A DNA stretch of 64,000 bases from Scleromatobacter sp964418745 (lineage in GTDB: Bacteria > Pseudomonadota > Gammaproteobacteria > Burkholderiales > Burkholderiaceae_C): NCBI GenBank assembly GCA_964418745.1, contig CAYQMX010000006.1, positions 62,001 to 126,000 of the forward strand, written 5' to 3'. The translations under genes were made by a program, and so were the position numbers. This document shows positions 26,472 to 35,035 of this stretch, piece by piece (position 1 is the first letter of the stretch; each line of letters starts with the position of its first letter). Below the pieces are notes generated by a model that was given only the letters and a program-made list of their open reading frames with translations, did not search any database and was not told where the DNA came from.

Positions 26472-27737
26472 TCAGGCTGGGGGAGGTGGCGGCAAGATGG
26501 ACTGTGAGCGCAGCCAAGCTGGCCATGCCTCGAGCGGTGTCGCCGGTTGCTCAAGCATCTCGAGTTCGGATTTCCAATGCTCTCTGAAGTAAGCCCACCG
26601 GCCTCGGTAGTCGACTTCATCAAGCAGCAGTGCGGAAAGAAACTTCATTCGCGGGCCGGTTTCGACCAGCATTGCCTCCATCCCGATGGCGACGTAGGCG
26701 AGGATGTTTGGGAAGTGTCTGAACCCCTTGCGCTTGCGCTGCAGCCGAGGCTGGCGGCACATCTGCAGCCAGTTCTCCTCGAACTCATCGAACCCAAGCC
26801 TGCGGGTGCCGTCGAAGAGATTTCCCACCACGTAGTCTTCCAAGCCCATCGCCGCGCTGACCGCGGAGCGCCCAGGAGGACCGTCAGGCCATACGCCGAG
26901 GTAGGCGTGTTCGACGACCGCGTACGAGAGCTCGAGTAGCCGCCGCGTGGGGCGCATGACCGGGCTTCGCCTGCTGACCTTGTCGGCAGCGGACTGATTC
27001 GGGTTCATTCGCGGTGCAACCCATAAAAAGACCGGTTGCGGCTCGAATCCACCGAAATAGCGTGCGCCCCATTCGGCGTCGAGCGCGGCGATGAATGTGA
27101 CCAGAAGCACTTGGGTGAGCGCTGCAAAGGGCGCCGTGATGTCCTCCCAAGTTTCGAGCCGGGCCCATTCGTGAAGGAGGTCGCCGTCGGCGTTGTCTGG
27201 GCTCTCCACGGTGTCTTCAACGATGGCCTCCAGCACAGCATCGCGAAATGCTGCCGGCTCGTCGTCAATCGTGGCTTGGAGTAGGAAGTCGATGAGTTCG
27301 TCGCGTTCCAGTGCCAGTGCCACATTGAGAGGCAGTGGCGCGCTTTGGACGCTCTGGATGACGTGCACCCACGATGCCAGCGGGGCTAGTTTTCCGTTGG
27401 CGAGTTTGGGAACGGTGTCCTGGACCTTCTGGAAGTCCTCCTCTGACCATCCCTTTTTCTGCGCGCGGGCCTTCCCGTAGGCAATGGCGTTTGCATGGGC
27501 CTTTGCCTGCATCCTAGGCTTGAGAGTGGCCAAGCCGCCCTTGGCCATATGACTCTTGGAGATGCCCAGGACCTCGCTCAGTGACGACCTCACACTGCGC
27601 TTCATCGCCGCAGCGTTGTAGACAACAGGCAGCAGGGTCAATATCTGGAGGCATGCGGCGACCCGCTCGCGTCCTTCGTAGGCGTCGAGCTTGGGCGGGT
27701 TGCGCTTTTCGGTTGCGAAATATCGAAGCGTTCTCAT
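26472..27737 (-). CDS. Unknown protein co-transcribed with the GGDEF-like gene
   Basis: I do not recognise this 421-residue protein. It looks soluble and mostly helical. The N-terminal part has VLGISKSHMAKGGL-like and basic KAHANAIAYGKARAQKKGW segments. The middle is acidic (FLLQATIDDEPAAF, EAIVEDTVESPDNADG), and later parts are Trp/Tyr-rich (VFLWVAPRMN, RAYFREHWKSELEML-type). There is no visible catalytic motif. It lies between the hsd operon and the GGDEF-like gene, 136 bp from hsdR and 12 bp from the GGDEF gene. A sensor or effector role next to the nucleotide cyclase is conjecture. Confidence 0.6.
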   Translation of the reverse strand: MRTLRYFATEKRNPPKLDAYEGRERVAACLQILTLLPVVYNAAAMKRSVRSSLSEVLGISKSHMAKGGLATLKPRMQAKAHANAIAYGKARAQKKGWSEEDFQKVQDTVPKLANGKLAPLASWVHVIQSVQSAPLPLNVALALERDELIDFLLQATIDDEPAAFRDAVLEAIVEDTVESPDNADGDLLHEWARLETWEDITAPFAALTQVLLVTFIAALDAEWGARYFGGFEPQPVFLWVAPRMNPNQSAADKVSRRSPVMRPTRRLLELSYAVVEHAYLGVWPDGPPGRSAVSAAMGLEDYVVGNLFDGTRRLGFDEFEENWLQMCRQPRLQRKRKGFRHFPNILAYVAIGMEAMLVETGPRMKFLSALLLDEVDYRGRWAYFREHWKSELEMLEQPATPLEAWPAWLRSQSILPPPPPA

Positions 27738-27873
27738 CGGGTGCAGCGCCGGACACCCGGGAACAGCGACACGATGGAACCGTGCTCGTACTTCAATTGA
27801 CCGGGGTTGGTGTGCACCCGTTGACTTCGCTCTTTTTCAATGAACGCCGAGAGCGCGTGGCTAAAACTCAACA

Positions 27874-30800
27874 TCATGCTCCCGGGCCACGTCTTACCTG
27901 AAACTGCTTCCAGACCATCTTTGCCATCATGCTTTGCATGACCCCGAAGATGCGCGGATTCTTGAGCAGTTGGTCGGCGATGCTGTTCTGAGCGTCGTTA
28001 GCGTCGATGACAACGTCCATGAACGCGTCCTTGAAATCGCCGAGGGCAAACTGCTCCTCGCTGTTGTTCGTCGCCTGCTCAGCCACCTTCTCGTTGGCGG
28101 CTAGACGGCCGCTCCAGGCAGTCAGTGCACCGATGAAGTCGGACTCGCTGATTTCGCCAGCGAACAGGTCGTTCATCTTGGCGACGATTTCCCTTAGCTC
28201 CCTCTTCTCGTCGGGCGGCGCCGCACCCGAGCCGGCCTCCGTCGTGCCAGGTAGCCTGACGACATCGCCGCTCTCGAGGTCGAGCTTCTGCTCACTGAGC
28301 TTTTGCAGGCGATAGTGGGTCAGCTGCACATCGTCATCGAGCGAGAGCATCTCCTGGCGCTCCGCCTGGTTCAAGCGCGGCAGCAGGTTCTTCCCGAATG
28401 CGAAAAGCTTCTCAAGCTCAGAGTCGTTGTACGGGACGATTTGAGACAGAAACTCGTACAGGCGCAGGAACGAGGTCAGGTCCTTGCGGAACAGCTCTCG
28501 CGACTCTTCCTCCTGAAGAGCCTCGTAGCGGTCGAATGCCGGCTTGAGCCATTGGTGCAGGGCGCCCTGGGTCTTCACCTTGGGGTTGAAGAACGCGGCG
28601 GCGAAGCCCTCGACCTCGGACCAGAAGTAGACCCCGACCTTGTTGAGCTTCGTCATCAGCTCGTGGACGATGTTCGGGTCGGTGACTTGCTCGAGCTGGG
28701 CGGTGCGGTAGTAGGGCTGGAAGCTCTCCAGAATTTCGTCGGGACGGTTCACGAAGTCCAGGACGAATGTGTCCTCCTTGCCTGGGCTCGTGCGGTTCAG
28801 CCGTGAAAGCGTCTGCACGGCCAGTACGCCCGAGAGGCGCTTGTCGACATACATCGAGTGCAGCAGGGGCTGGTCGAAGCCGACCTGGTACTTGTTCGCC
28901 ACGAGCAGGATGCGGTATTCGTCCTCCTTGAACGCGTCAGACGGCTCCATCCCCTTGATTTCCGGGTTCAGGTTGGATTCGGTGAACTCCTCGGCGCCAG
29001 AGTCCGGGTCGATGACCGAGCCGGAGAAGGCCACGAGCGTTTTCATCGAGTACTTCTGTTCCTTGATGTACTTGTCGATGGCCAGCTTGTAGCGAACCGC
29101 GGCCTTGCGGCTGTCCGTGACAACCATCGCCTTGGCTTTGCCCCCTATCTTGGCCGCCACGTGCTCGCGGAAGTGCTCGACAATGATGACGACCTTCTGA
29201 GAGATGTTGTGGGGGTGCAGCTTCGCGTAGCGGGAGAGGGCCTTCTTGGCTTTCTGCTGGGGGACCAGCTTCTCGTCGCTCGACGCGGCCAGCTTGTAGA
29301 ACGTCGCGTAGCTGGTGTAGTGGCGCAGCACGTCCAGGATGAAGCCTTCTTCGATGGCCTGGCGCATCGAGTAGACGTGGAACGCGATGGGGAGACCGTC
29401 GCCATCCTTGCGCCCGAAAAGCTCCAGTGTCTTACCCTTGGGCGTGGCCGTGAACGCGAAGTAGCTCACGTTCTTCGGCCTCTGGCGCGAAGCCATTACG
29501 TTATTGATGACGTCCTCGCCAGTGATGTCCTCCAGGTCAATCTCGACCTCTGCCGGCACAGTCACGGACTCGCCCTCCATGACCTCGGTCGCTAGCTTGG
29601 GCTCGCCCTTGGTCAGCGTCTCACGCAGCTTGCGCGCCGCGCTTCCGGACTGGCTCGAATGCGCCTCGTCAATGATGAGAGCGAATCGCCTCTTGCCCAG
29701 CTCGCCGACTTTGTCCAGGATGTAGCCGAATTTCTGCAGCGTCGTGACGACGACGGGTGTGGCTGCGTTCAGAGCCACTGAGAGCTGCGCGCTGTTCTCG
29801 CTGATGACCTGGACCACGCCGGCCTTGTGCTCGAACTGGCTGATGGTCTCCTGTAGCTGCTTGTCGAGCACCCGCCGGTCGGTGATGACGATGACCGAGT
29901 CGAAGACCTTCTGGTCATTTTCATCGTGGAGATTGGACAGCCGATGCGCCGTCCAGGCGATGCTGTTGGACTTGCCGGAGCCTGCCGAGTGCTGCACCAG
30001 GTACTGATGGCCGGCGCCCTCAACGCGTGCATGGGCGATGAGCTCCTTGACGGCAACCAACTGGTGGAACCGCGGGAAGATGAGCGATTCTTTGATAACC
30101 TTCTTGCCGGCCTCCTCGACTGTCTTTGTCTCCAGGTGCATGAACTCACCTAGGATTTCCAGCCAGGTATCGCGCTTCCAGACGAATTCCCACAGGTAGT
30201 AGGTCGGGTAGCCCTTGCCTGCGGGTGCTGGCGGGTTACCGGCGCCGCGGGCAAGGGCGTCCTTGCCGTCGGGCTTGCCGATGTTGAAGGGTAAGAAGTA
30301 GGTCGATTCGCCGGCGAGCTTGGTCGTCATGAACACTTGGTCGGTCGACACAGCGAAGTGGATGAGGGCGCGGGTCTTGAATTGGAGTAGGGCCTCCAGT
30401 TCCTTGGTCTTCGGGTCCTTAGGCTGCCGGTCGAACTTGTACTGCTTGACGGCGTCTTTGACGTTTTGCGTCAAGTCAGTCTTCAGCTCCGAGGTCGCGA
30501 CGGGGATGCCGTTCACGAACAGCACCATGTCGATGCTTTTCTCGTTATGCAGGCTGTAGTGCAACTGACGGATGACCGTCAGGCGGTTCATCGCATAAAG
30601 CTCGAGCAGCTTCGGGTTCTTCCGGTGCGCCGGCTTGAACTGGCACAGGTAGAACTTGGCGTCGACGTCTTTGAAGCCATGACGCAGCACTTGCAGAGTG
30701 CCGTGCGTGTCCAACTGCTTCGCAAGGCGCTTAACGAAGATGTCGTCGGACTGCCCGTTGTGCCACTTCTTGAACTTCGCCCACTCGGCTGGCTGTGTCT

Positions 30801-30963
30801 CCTTGACGAAGGAGAGCACGTCGTCAGGGAAGATAGCGAGCTCACGCGAGTACGACGTCGCGTCTTTCAGGTGCGTCTTGATGACCCAGCCGTTGGCGAG
30901 GAGGTTTGAGCACAGCTCATCCTCGAATACCTTCTCGGTGTGGACGTTGGATATTGACGCCAT
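27874..30963 (-). CDS. hsdR: Type I restriction endonuclease subunit R
   Basis: The 1029-residue protein has an N-terminal PD-(D/E)XK nuclease with Asp145 and Glu159-Leu-Lys161 (SIDMVLFVNG...ATSELK). A SF2 translocase follows with Walker A HSAGSGKS near residue 325, DEAH box (LIIDEAHSSQSG) near 428, and later helicase motifs (VANKYQVGFDQPLL, QTLSRLNR). A helical C-terminus would bind HsdM. HsdR translocates DNA and cuts it at a distance from unmethylated target sites. GGGAGAAGAA precedes the ATG. It is the last gene of the hsdM-hsdS-hsdR operon, 27 bp after hsdS. All motifs look intact. Confidence 0.95.
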   Translation of the reverse strand: MASISNVHTEKVFEDELCSNLLANGWVIKTHLKDATSYSRELAIFPDDVLSFVKETQPAEWAKFKKWHNGQSDDIFVKRLAKQLDTHGTLQVLRHGFKDVDAKFYLCQFKPAHRKNPKLLELYAMNRLTVIRQLHYSLHNEKSIDMVLFVNGIPVATSELKTDLTQNVKDAVKQYKFDRQPKDPKTKELEALLQFKTRALIHFAVSTDQVFMTTKLAGESTYFLPFNIGKPDGKDALARGAGNPPAPAGKGYPTYYLWEFVWKRDTWLEILGEFMHLETKTVEEAGKKVIKESLIFPRFHQLVAVKELIAHARVEGAGHQYLVQHSAGSGKSNSIAWTAHRLSNLHDENDQKVFDSVIVITDRRVLDKQLQETISQFEHKAGVVQVISENSAQLSVALNAATPVVVTTLQKFGYILDKVGELGKRRFALIIDEAHSSQSGSAARKLRETLTKGEPKLATEVMEGESVTVPAEVEIDLEDITGEDVINNVMASRQRPKNVSYFAFTATPKGKTLELFGRKDGDGLPIAFHVYSMRQAIEEGFILDVLRHYTSYATFYKLAASSDEKLVPQQKAKKALSRYAKLHPHNISQKVVIIVEHFREHVAAKIGGKAKAMVVTDSRKAAVRYKLAIDKYIKEQKYSMKTLVAFSGSVIDPDSGAEEFTESNLNPEIKGMEPSDAFKEDEYRILLVANKYQVGFDQPLLHSMYVDKRLSGVLAVQTLSRLNRTSPGKEDTFVLDFVNRPDEILESFQPYYRTAQLEQVTDPNIVHELMTKLNKVGVYFWSEVEGFAAAFFNPKVKTQGALHQWLKPAFDRYEALQEEESRELFRKDLTSFLRLYEFLSQIVPYNDSELEKLFAFGKNLLPRLNQAERQEMLSLDDDVQLTHYRLQKLSEQKLDLESGDVVRLPGTTEAGSGAAPPDEKRELREIVAKMNDLFAGEISESDFIGALTAWSGRLAANEKVAEQATNNSEEQFALGDFKDAFMDVVIDANDAQNSIADQLLKNPRIFGVMQSMMAKMVWKQFQVRRGPGA

Positions 30964-30990
30964 TTCTTCTCCCTCCCCAGGGAACGATGG

Positions 30991-32250
30991 TTAGTGTGCC
31001 TTGAAGTTGTTGATGTCAAGCTGGCCAGTCACGGCGGTGGTGATGAGTGACGAGCGGTACTCGCGGAGACGCGCCAGCATGTTGTCAGTGTGCTCTTGGA
31101 GCTTTGAGATTTCGCTCAAAGCGCGGTCCGCTCGTCCGCACCGCTCGGCTTGCTCATCCGGGGAGAGCACGGGAACCTTGAACCGTAGAATCTGCTCAGG
31201 ACTAAGGTGCGGTACGCTCACACCCGTCATTTCCACCTCTACGGACTGACGAAAGGCGTCGCTCGCCAATGCATAGTAGATAAAGCGCTGCTGAATCTTC
31301 GGGCCGCCGCGCAACCGGCAAACCCGCTGCAGCAGCAGACTGCCTGCAGCGGCGTCATCGATGAGAGTCACGCGAGCCCCTGTAGAAATCCAAGGCCTAT
31401 CCATGCCCAAGACAACGTCCCCCGTTTTCAGTACAAAGCGTGCGAGCGCTTCGTCGTACTCTCGCCGCCAGTAAACTGCGTCGTCCCATCGCACACCGGA
31501 TGGAGTCACATTCACTCCGCGCAGAAGCGGAACGTCTGCAGGGTCGCGACTGAACTCCTCGCTGGGAAACGCGTAGCCGGGCAGAAGGTCCACGAAATAG
31601 CCAAGCTTGGCCTGGGCCTTACCTTCAGCGACGGTGACGGCATCGACGACAGCTTGTGCGTGTTGCCCTAGCACCTCCACGAGCCGTTCCTTTTCTGCGA
31701 GCAGAGCATCAATCTGCGATGTCCGTTCGTCGAGGAAGTTGGCGATGCGCTCTTGTTCTGAGAGGGCTACAGGCAGCCGCAGCTTCCGCCCAGCCATCGC
31801 GCTCAAATTCACTCGCTGTCGTGTTGACCCAGTTGAGAGAACTCCTCCGTCACGTTCGGCGGTCGCAGAAAGCGCATACATCACAAACCGCGGTTCGGCT
31901 TTCACCCTATCCAGCCGAAATCGGAAACAGTCTGCCTTTACCAGGGCATCACCCAAATCAGGCGGCGCGAGGCAGGCTCGACCGACGAGGTTATTATCGT
32001 CGCCGAGACCTGCAATCAGCAAATCACCACCAACGACAGCATGCCGAGACAGTTCGCTCTGGAAGTATTCCTGAGAGACAAAGGCCGTGTCTTCCTTGTC
32101 GAAGCCGTTTGCACGAATGTTTTGAAGCCGAATGACTCGTGCGCCGGCTTCGCGGTAATGTGCCGAAGTCAGGCCGGAGCCGAAAGGGCCGTCACACCAC
32201 TCCGTGGCAATGTGTCGAAGCGCAATCTCGCGCCAAGGCTGAGCCGTCAC
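30991..32250 (-). CDS. hsdS: Type I restriction-modification specificity subunit S
   Basis: The 419-residue protein has the two-target-recognition-domain layout. The first domain is about residues 1-155, followed by the conserved helix LSEQERIANFLDERTSQIDA (about 160-205). A second domain spans about 210-370, and a second helix (SPDEQAERCGRADRALSEIS) ends the protein. HsdS sets the DNA sequence recognised by the complex. Its GTG start overlaps the hsdM stop (GTGA), so translation is coupled. The recognition sequence cannot be read from the protein. Confidence 0.93.
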   Translation of the reverse strand: MTAQPWREIALRHIATEWCDGPFGSGLTSAHYREAGARVIRLQNIRANGFDKEDTAFVSQEYFQSELSRHAVVGGDLLIAGLGDDNNLVGRACLAPPDLGDALVKADCFRFRLDRVKAEPRFVMYALSATAERDGGVLSTGSTRQRVNLSAMAGRKLRLPVALSEQERIANFLDERTSQIDALLAEKERLVEVLGQHAQAVVDAVTVAEGKAQAKLGYFVDLLPGYAFPSEEFSRDPADVPLLRGVNVTPSGVRWDDAVYWRREYDEALARFVLKTGDVVLGMDRPWISTGARVTLIDDAAAGSLLLQRVCRLRGGPKIQQRFIYYALASDAFRQSVEVEMTGVSVPHLSPEQILRFKVPVLSPDEQAERCGRADRALSEISKLQEHTDNMLARLREYRSSLITTAVTGQLDINNFKAH

Positions 32251-34061
32251 GCCACGACCCCTTTCATTAGTTCAATGAACCGCTTCTCCATTTCTCGAAT
32301 CTCTTCTGCGATGACCTCAGGTCGACGGGGCGCCGTGTACACGTAGAAGTAACGGTTAAAGTTGATTTCGTAGCCAACCTTACCAACCCCGCCATCCTTG
32401 TCGTCGCGAACGTCGTCCGCGACGAACGCGTCAGGGACGTGAGGAAGCACCTCGCGCTTTAGGTAGGCTGCGATGTCTTCAGTGAGCGGAACGTTCTCGG
32501 TGTCTCGGAGCTCAGGGTCGTAAGGCTTCTGACCTTTCTTGACCTTCACAACCTTGCCGTCTCTCGGCGGGCGGTCGACGGTCACTTTGCGGTAGCCGAA
32601 AAACGTGTTGTCGAAAACCTTCGATACGATACGGGCGGCCAGCGGCTCGCCTGACGCGGAAACTCCGCCCTTGGTCTGCTCTACGAACTCGTTCTCGAAC
32701 GAAGCGTCCTTGGCCGTGCTGGCATAGACCTTCACGACCTCGGAAATTTGGGCGTCTGTCATGAAGACACGCTTGTTCCCAAGACTCTTTTTCATCTTCG
32801 CGTACATACGTGTCGCGTCGATGAGCTGAACCTTGCCCTTGCGGTCAGCCTTCTTGTCGTTGTCCAGAATCCAGACGTAAGTCGCGATGCCCGTGTTGTA
32901 GAAGAGGTCGTTGGGCAAGGCAATGATGGCCTCTAGCATGTCGCTCTCGAGAATCCAACGGCGAATCTCAGATTCGCCCGAGCCAGCGTCCCCAGTGAAG
33001 AGCGGCGAGCCGTTCAGTACGATGCCGATGCGGCCACCGCCTTCAGCAGCCGGACGCATCTTGGAAATCAGGTGCATCAGGAACAGGAGGGAGCCATCCG
33101 ACACCCGGGGAAGGCCCGGCCCGAAGCGGCCTCCGAAGCCCTTCTTCTCGTGCTCCGACTTGACGACATCCAGAACCTTCTTCCAGTCGACGCCGAACGG
33201 CGGATTGGCGGCGCCGTAGTCGAACTTGTCGTGCGGAAAGCCGTCGTGTGACAGCGTATTGCCGCGGACAATATTCTTCGGGTCCTGACCCTTGATGAGC
33301 AAGTCGGCTTTGCAGATGGCGTAGCTTTCGTCGTTCAGCTCCTGGCCGAAGAGGCGGATGATGGCCGACTTGTTGATGCTCTTGGCCACAGCTTCGCCGA
33401 CCGACAGGATGCCGCCAGTGCCCGCGGTGGGGTCGTACATCGCGCGCACGACGCCAGGCTTAGACAGCGCGTCGTCGTCGCCCGCGAACAGGCACTGCAC
33501 GATGAGGTGGATGACCTCGCGAGGGGTGAAATGTTCCCCCGCGGTTTCGTTGGATGCTTCTGCAAACTTCCGAATCAGCTCCTCGAAGACCAGGCCCATC
33601 GTCTCGTTGGGCACCGCATCTGGGTGCAGGTCGACGCTGGCGAACTTCTGGGCGATTTGGAAGAGCAGGTTCTTGTCCTCCAACTCGGCGACCCGTTCCA
33701 CGAACTTGAAGCGCTCGAACACATCACGGGCGTCCTCGGAGAAGTCCCCGAGGTAGGCGACCAGGTTCTGCCGGATGTGCTTCTGGTCGTCCAGAAGCGT
33801 CGGCAGGGTGAAAGGGCTGACGTTGTAGAACGCCTGCAGGCTCTTGCGCTTCAAGAGTGGGTCAAGCACGACACCGGACTCCCTGCGTTTCTCGTACTCA
33901 GCCAGGACAGCTGCCTTGGTCGGCTCCAGAACGCAGTCCAGACGACGGAGGAGGGTGAATGGCAGGATGACCTTGCCGTAGTCGGCTTGCTTGTAGTCCC
34001 CACGGAGAAGGTCGGCGACCGACCAGATGAAGTTGGCGAGTTCGGAAAAGTTTTGAGCCAT
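32247..34061 (-). CDS. hsdM: Type I N6-adenine DNA methyltransferase subunit M
   Basis: The 604-residue protein has an N-terminal helical domain (FSELANFIWSVADLLRGDYK), S-adenosylmethionine motif I (DPTAGTGG at residues 210-217) and the catalytic NPPF motif at 286-289 (GAANPPFGVDW). This is the usual HsdM order. It methylates adenine in host target sites and forms the core of both the modification and restriction complexes. The gene leads the hsdMSR operon and is preceded, 18 bp upstream, by a ribbon-helix-helix gene on the same strand. The length is slightly above the usual 500-550, with an extended C-terminus (EEIREMEKRFIELMKG). Confidence 0.95.
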   Translation of the reverse strand: MAQNFSELANFIWSVADLLRGDYKQADYGKVILPFTLLRRLDCVLEPTKAAVLAEYEKRRESGVVLDPLLKRKSLQAFYNVSPFTLPTLLDDQKHIRQNLVAYLGDFSEDARDVFERFKFVERVAELEDKNLLFQIAQKFASVDLHPDAVPNETMGLVFEELIRKFAEASNETAGEHFTPREVIHLIVQCLFAGDDDALSKPGVVRAMYDPTAGTGGILSVGEAVAKSINKSAIIRLFGQELNDESYAICKADLLIKGQDPKNIVRGNTLSHDGFPHDKFDYGAANPPFGVDWKKVLDVVKSEHEKKGFGGRFGPGLPRVSDGSLLFLMHLISKMRPAAEGGGRIGIVLNGSPLFTGDAGSGESEIRRWILESDMLEAIIALPNDLFYNTGIATYVWILDNDKKADRKGKVQLIDATRMYAKMKKSLGNKRVFMTDAQISEVVKVYASTAKDASFENEFVEQTKGGVSASGEPLAARIVSKVFDNTFFGYRKVTVDRPPRDGKVVKVKKGQKPYDPELRDTENVPLTEDIAAYLKREVLPHVPDAFVADDVRDDKDGGVGKVGYEINFNRYFYVYTAPRRPEVIAEEIREMEKRFIELMKGVVA

Positions 34062-34079
34062 TGGGTTCGGTCGTTGGAT

Positions 34080-34277
34080 TCAGTTCTTCTTGGCGGTCTT
34101 GCGGCCAGAGGGAGCGCTCGCGGGCTCGATGCCGAGTTTCTTGGCGTAGTCACGCACCGCGACCTCGAGGAGGTTAGTCAGCGAGCGATGTTCTGCTTCC
34201 GCACAGCGCTCCCAGAGGCTTCGGACTTCAGGGGTCATCTTGACGGTGGTGACGGACGTCTTTGGCTCTTGTCGCAT
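34080..34277 (-). CDS. Ribbon-helix-helix (CopG-like) regulator
   Basis: The 65-residue protein contains KTSVTTVKMTPEVRSLWERC and LTNLLEVAVRDYAKKLGIE, a beta strand followed by two helices as in CopG/Arc proteins. The tail is Lys/Arg-rich. It lies 18 bp upstream of hsdM on the same strand, so it is likely a repressor of the type I operon, which would delay restriction after transfer. The ATG at 34277 is preferred; another ATG 12 codons upstream (34313) is also open and neither has a strong ribosome-binding site. Confidence 0.6.
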   Translation of the reverse strand: MRQEPKTSVTTVKMTPEVRSLWERCAEAEHRSLTNLLEVAVRDYAKKLGIEPASAPSGRKTAKKN

Positions 34278-34462
34278 GGTGGTGAATGTGGCGGCCCCAT
34301 AGAGGAGCAGCATGCGGCGGTTATATGCCGAAAAGGAATACTACGGCAATACTTGTCGTACCGAACTGACGGACTCCACCGCCGGTGTCCTCACCATCGA
34401 CGCTGGGTCTGTCGACGCCCGAGGGAGAGCCCCTACGGCAAGCGACCGCCAAGCCTGGTGAC

Positions 34463-35035
34463 GTGAATGACTACGCGCTGCTGGTTTTCGTCCATGACCG
34501 CGACATTGAGTCCAGAATGTTCGACGCCGAGGGCGAACCTCTCGCGTGGAAGAAAGGCCCCCAAATCGAAGTCTTCGTGGAGCCAGGCAAGAAAAAGGCG
34601 AAGCCCGTGGCGCACGTTAGCGTCCTCACGCCTGGAGCGCTCGCGTTGAGCCAGAGGTCCGAGGATGCGCTGGAGCCTTTCTTGTCTCGCTTCGGACAGC
34701 TCCTCGAGATGGACTGCGACGGTAAGTCGCGCTGGTTTTACAACGTCACGAACGTCTTGGCATGCATCGACGACGTGCGCTCTGCGAAGAAGCCCAACGG
34801 GTCAATATCGAAAGAGGAATTCTTCGAAGACATTAAGTGCCTGTCTCGGCAGGCTGCGCATTCAAGGGTGGCGCCCAACCCAGCCAATGACCGCCTTTCC
34901 GAGCGCCTCGTCGTACTCGTAGTAAATGCGTACGCAGCGGTCGGGATGGGTTCCGTCCGTGGGCTTGAGGTGAAGGTCGAACACACGCTTGCCCTTGCCG
35001 TCATGCCAAGTTCGCCTGCGCTGCTCGTCGACTGA
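34463..35035 (+). pseudogene. Probable truncated gene (Imm11/DUF1629-like fragment?)
   Basis: From 34463 to about 34850 the frame reads like a real protein: NDYALLVFVHDRDIESRMFD, then a hydrophilic segment, LEPFLSRFGQLLEMD, and FYNVTNVLACIDDV. The RFGQLLE and FYNVTNVLACID blocks recall immunity proteins of the Imm11/DUF1629 type. After about 34850 the frame continues only as antisense of the convergent 34862-36403 gene, overlapping it by 174 bp, so the natural C-terminus seems lost at a recombination junction. No strong start signal is visible. The family call is tentative. Confidence 0.35.

Noticed and set aside
20010..27824. The 15-base word GTGTGCACCCGTTGA at 20010 and 27810
   Set aside because: Possible module-flanking repeat, but in 64 kb one or two chance 15-base matches are expected and the flanks do not align.
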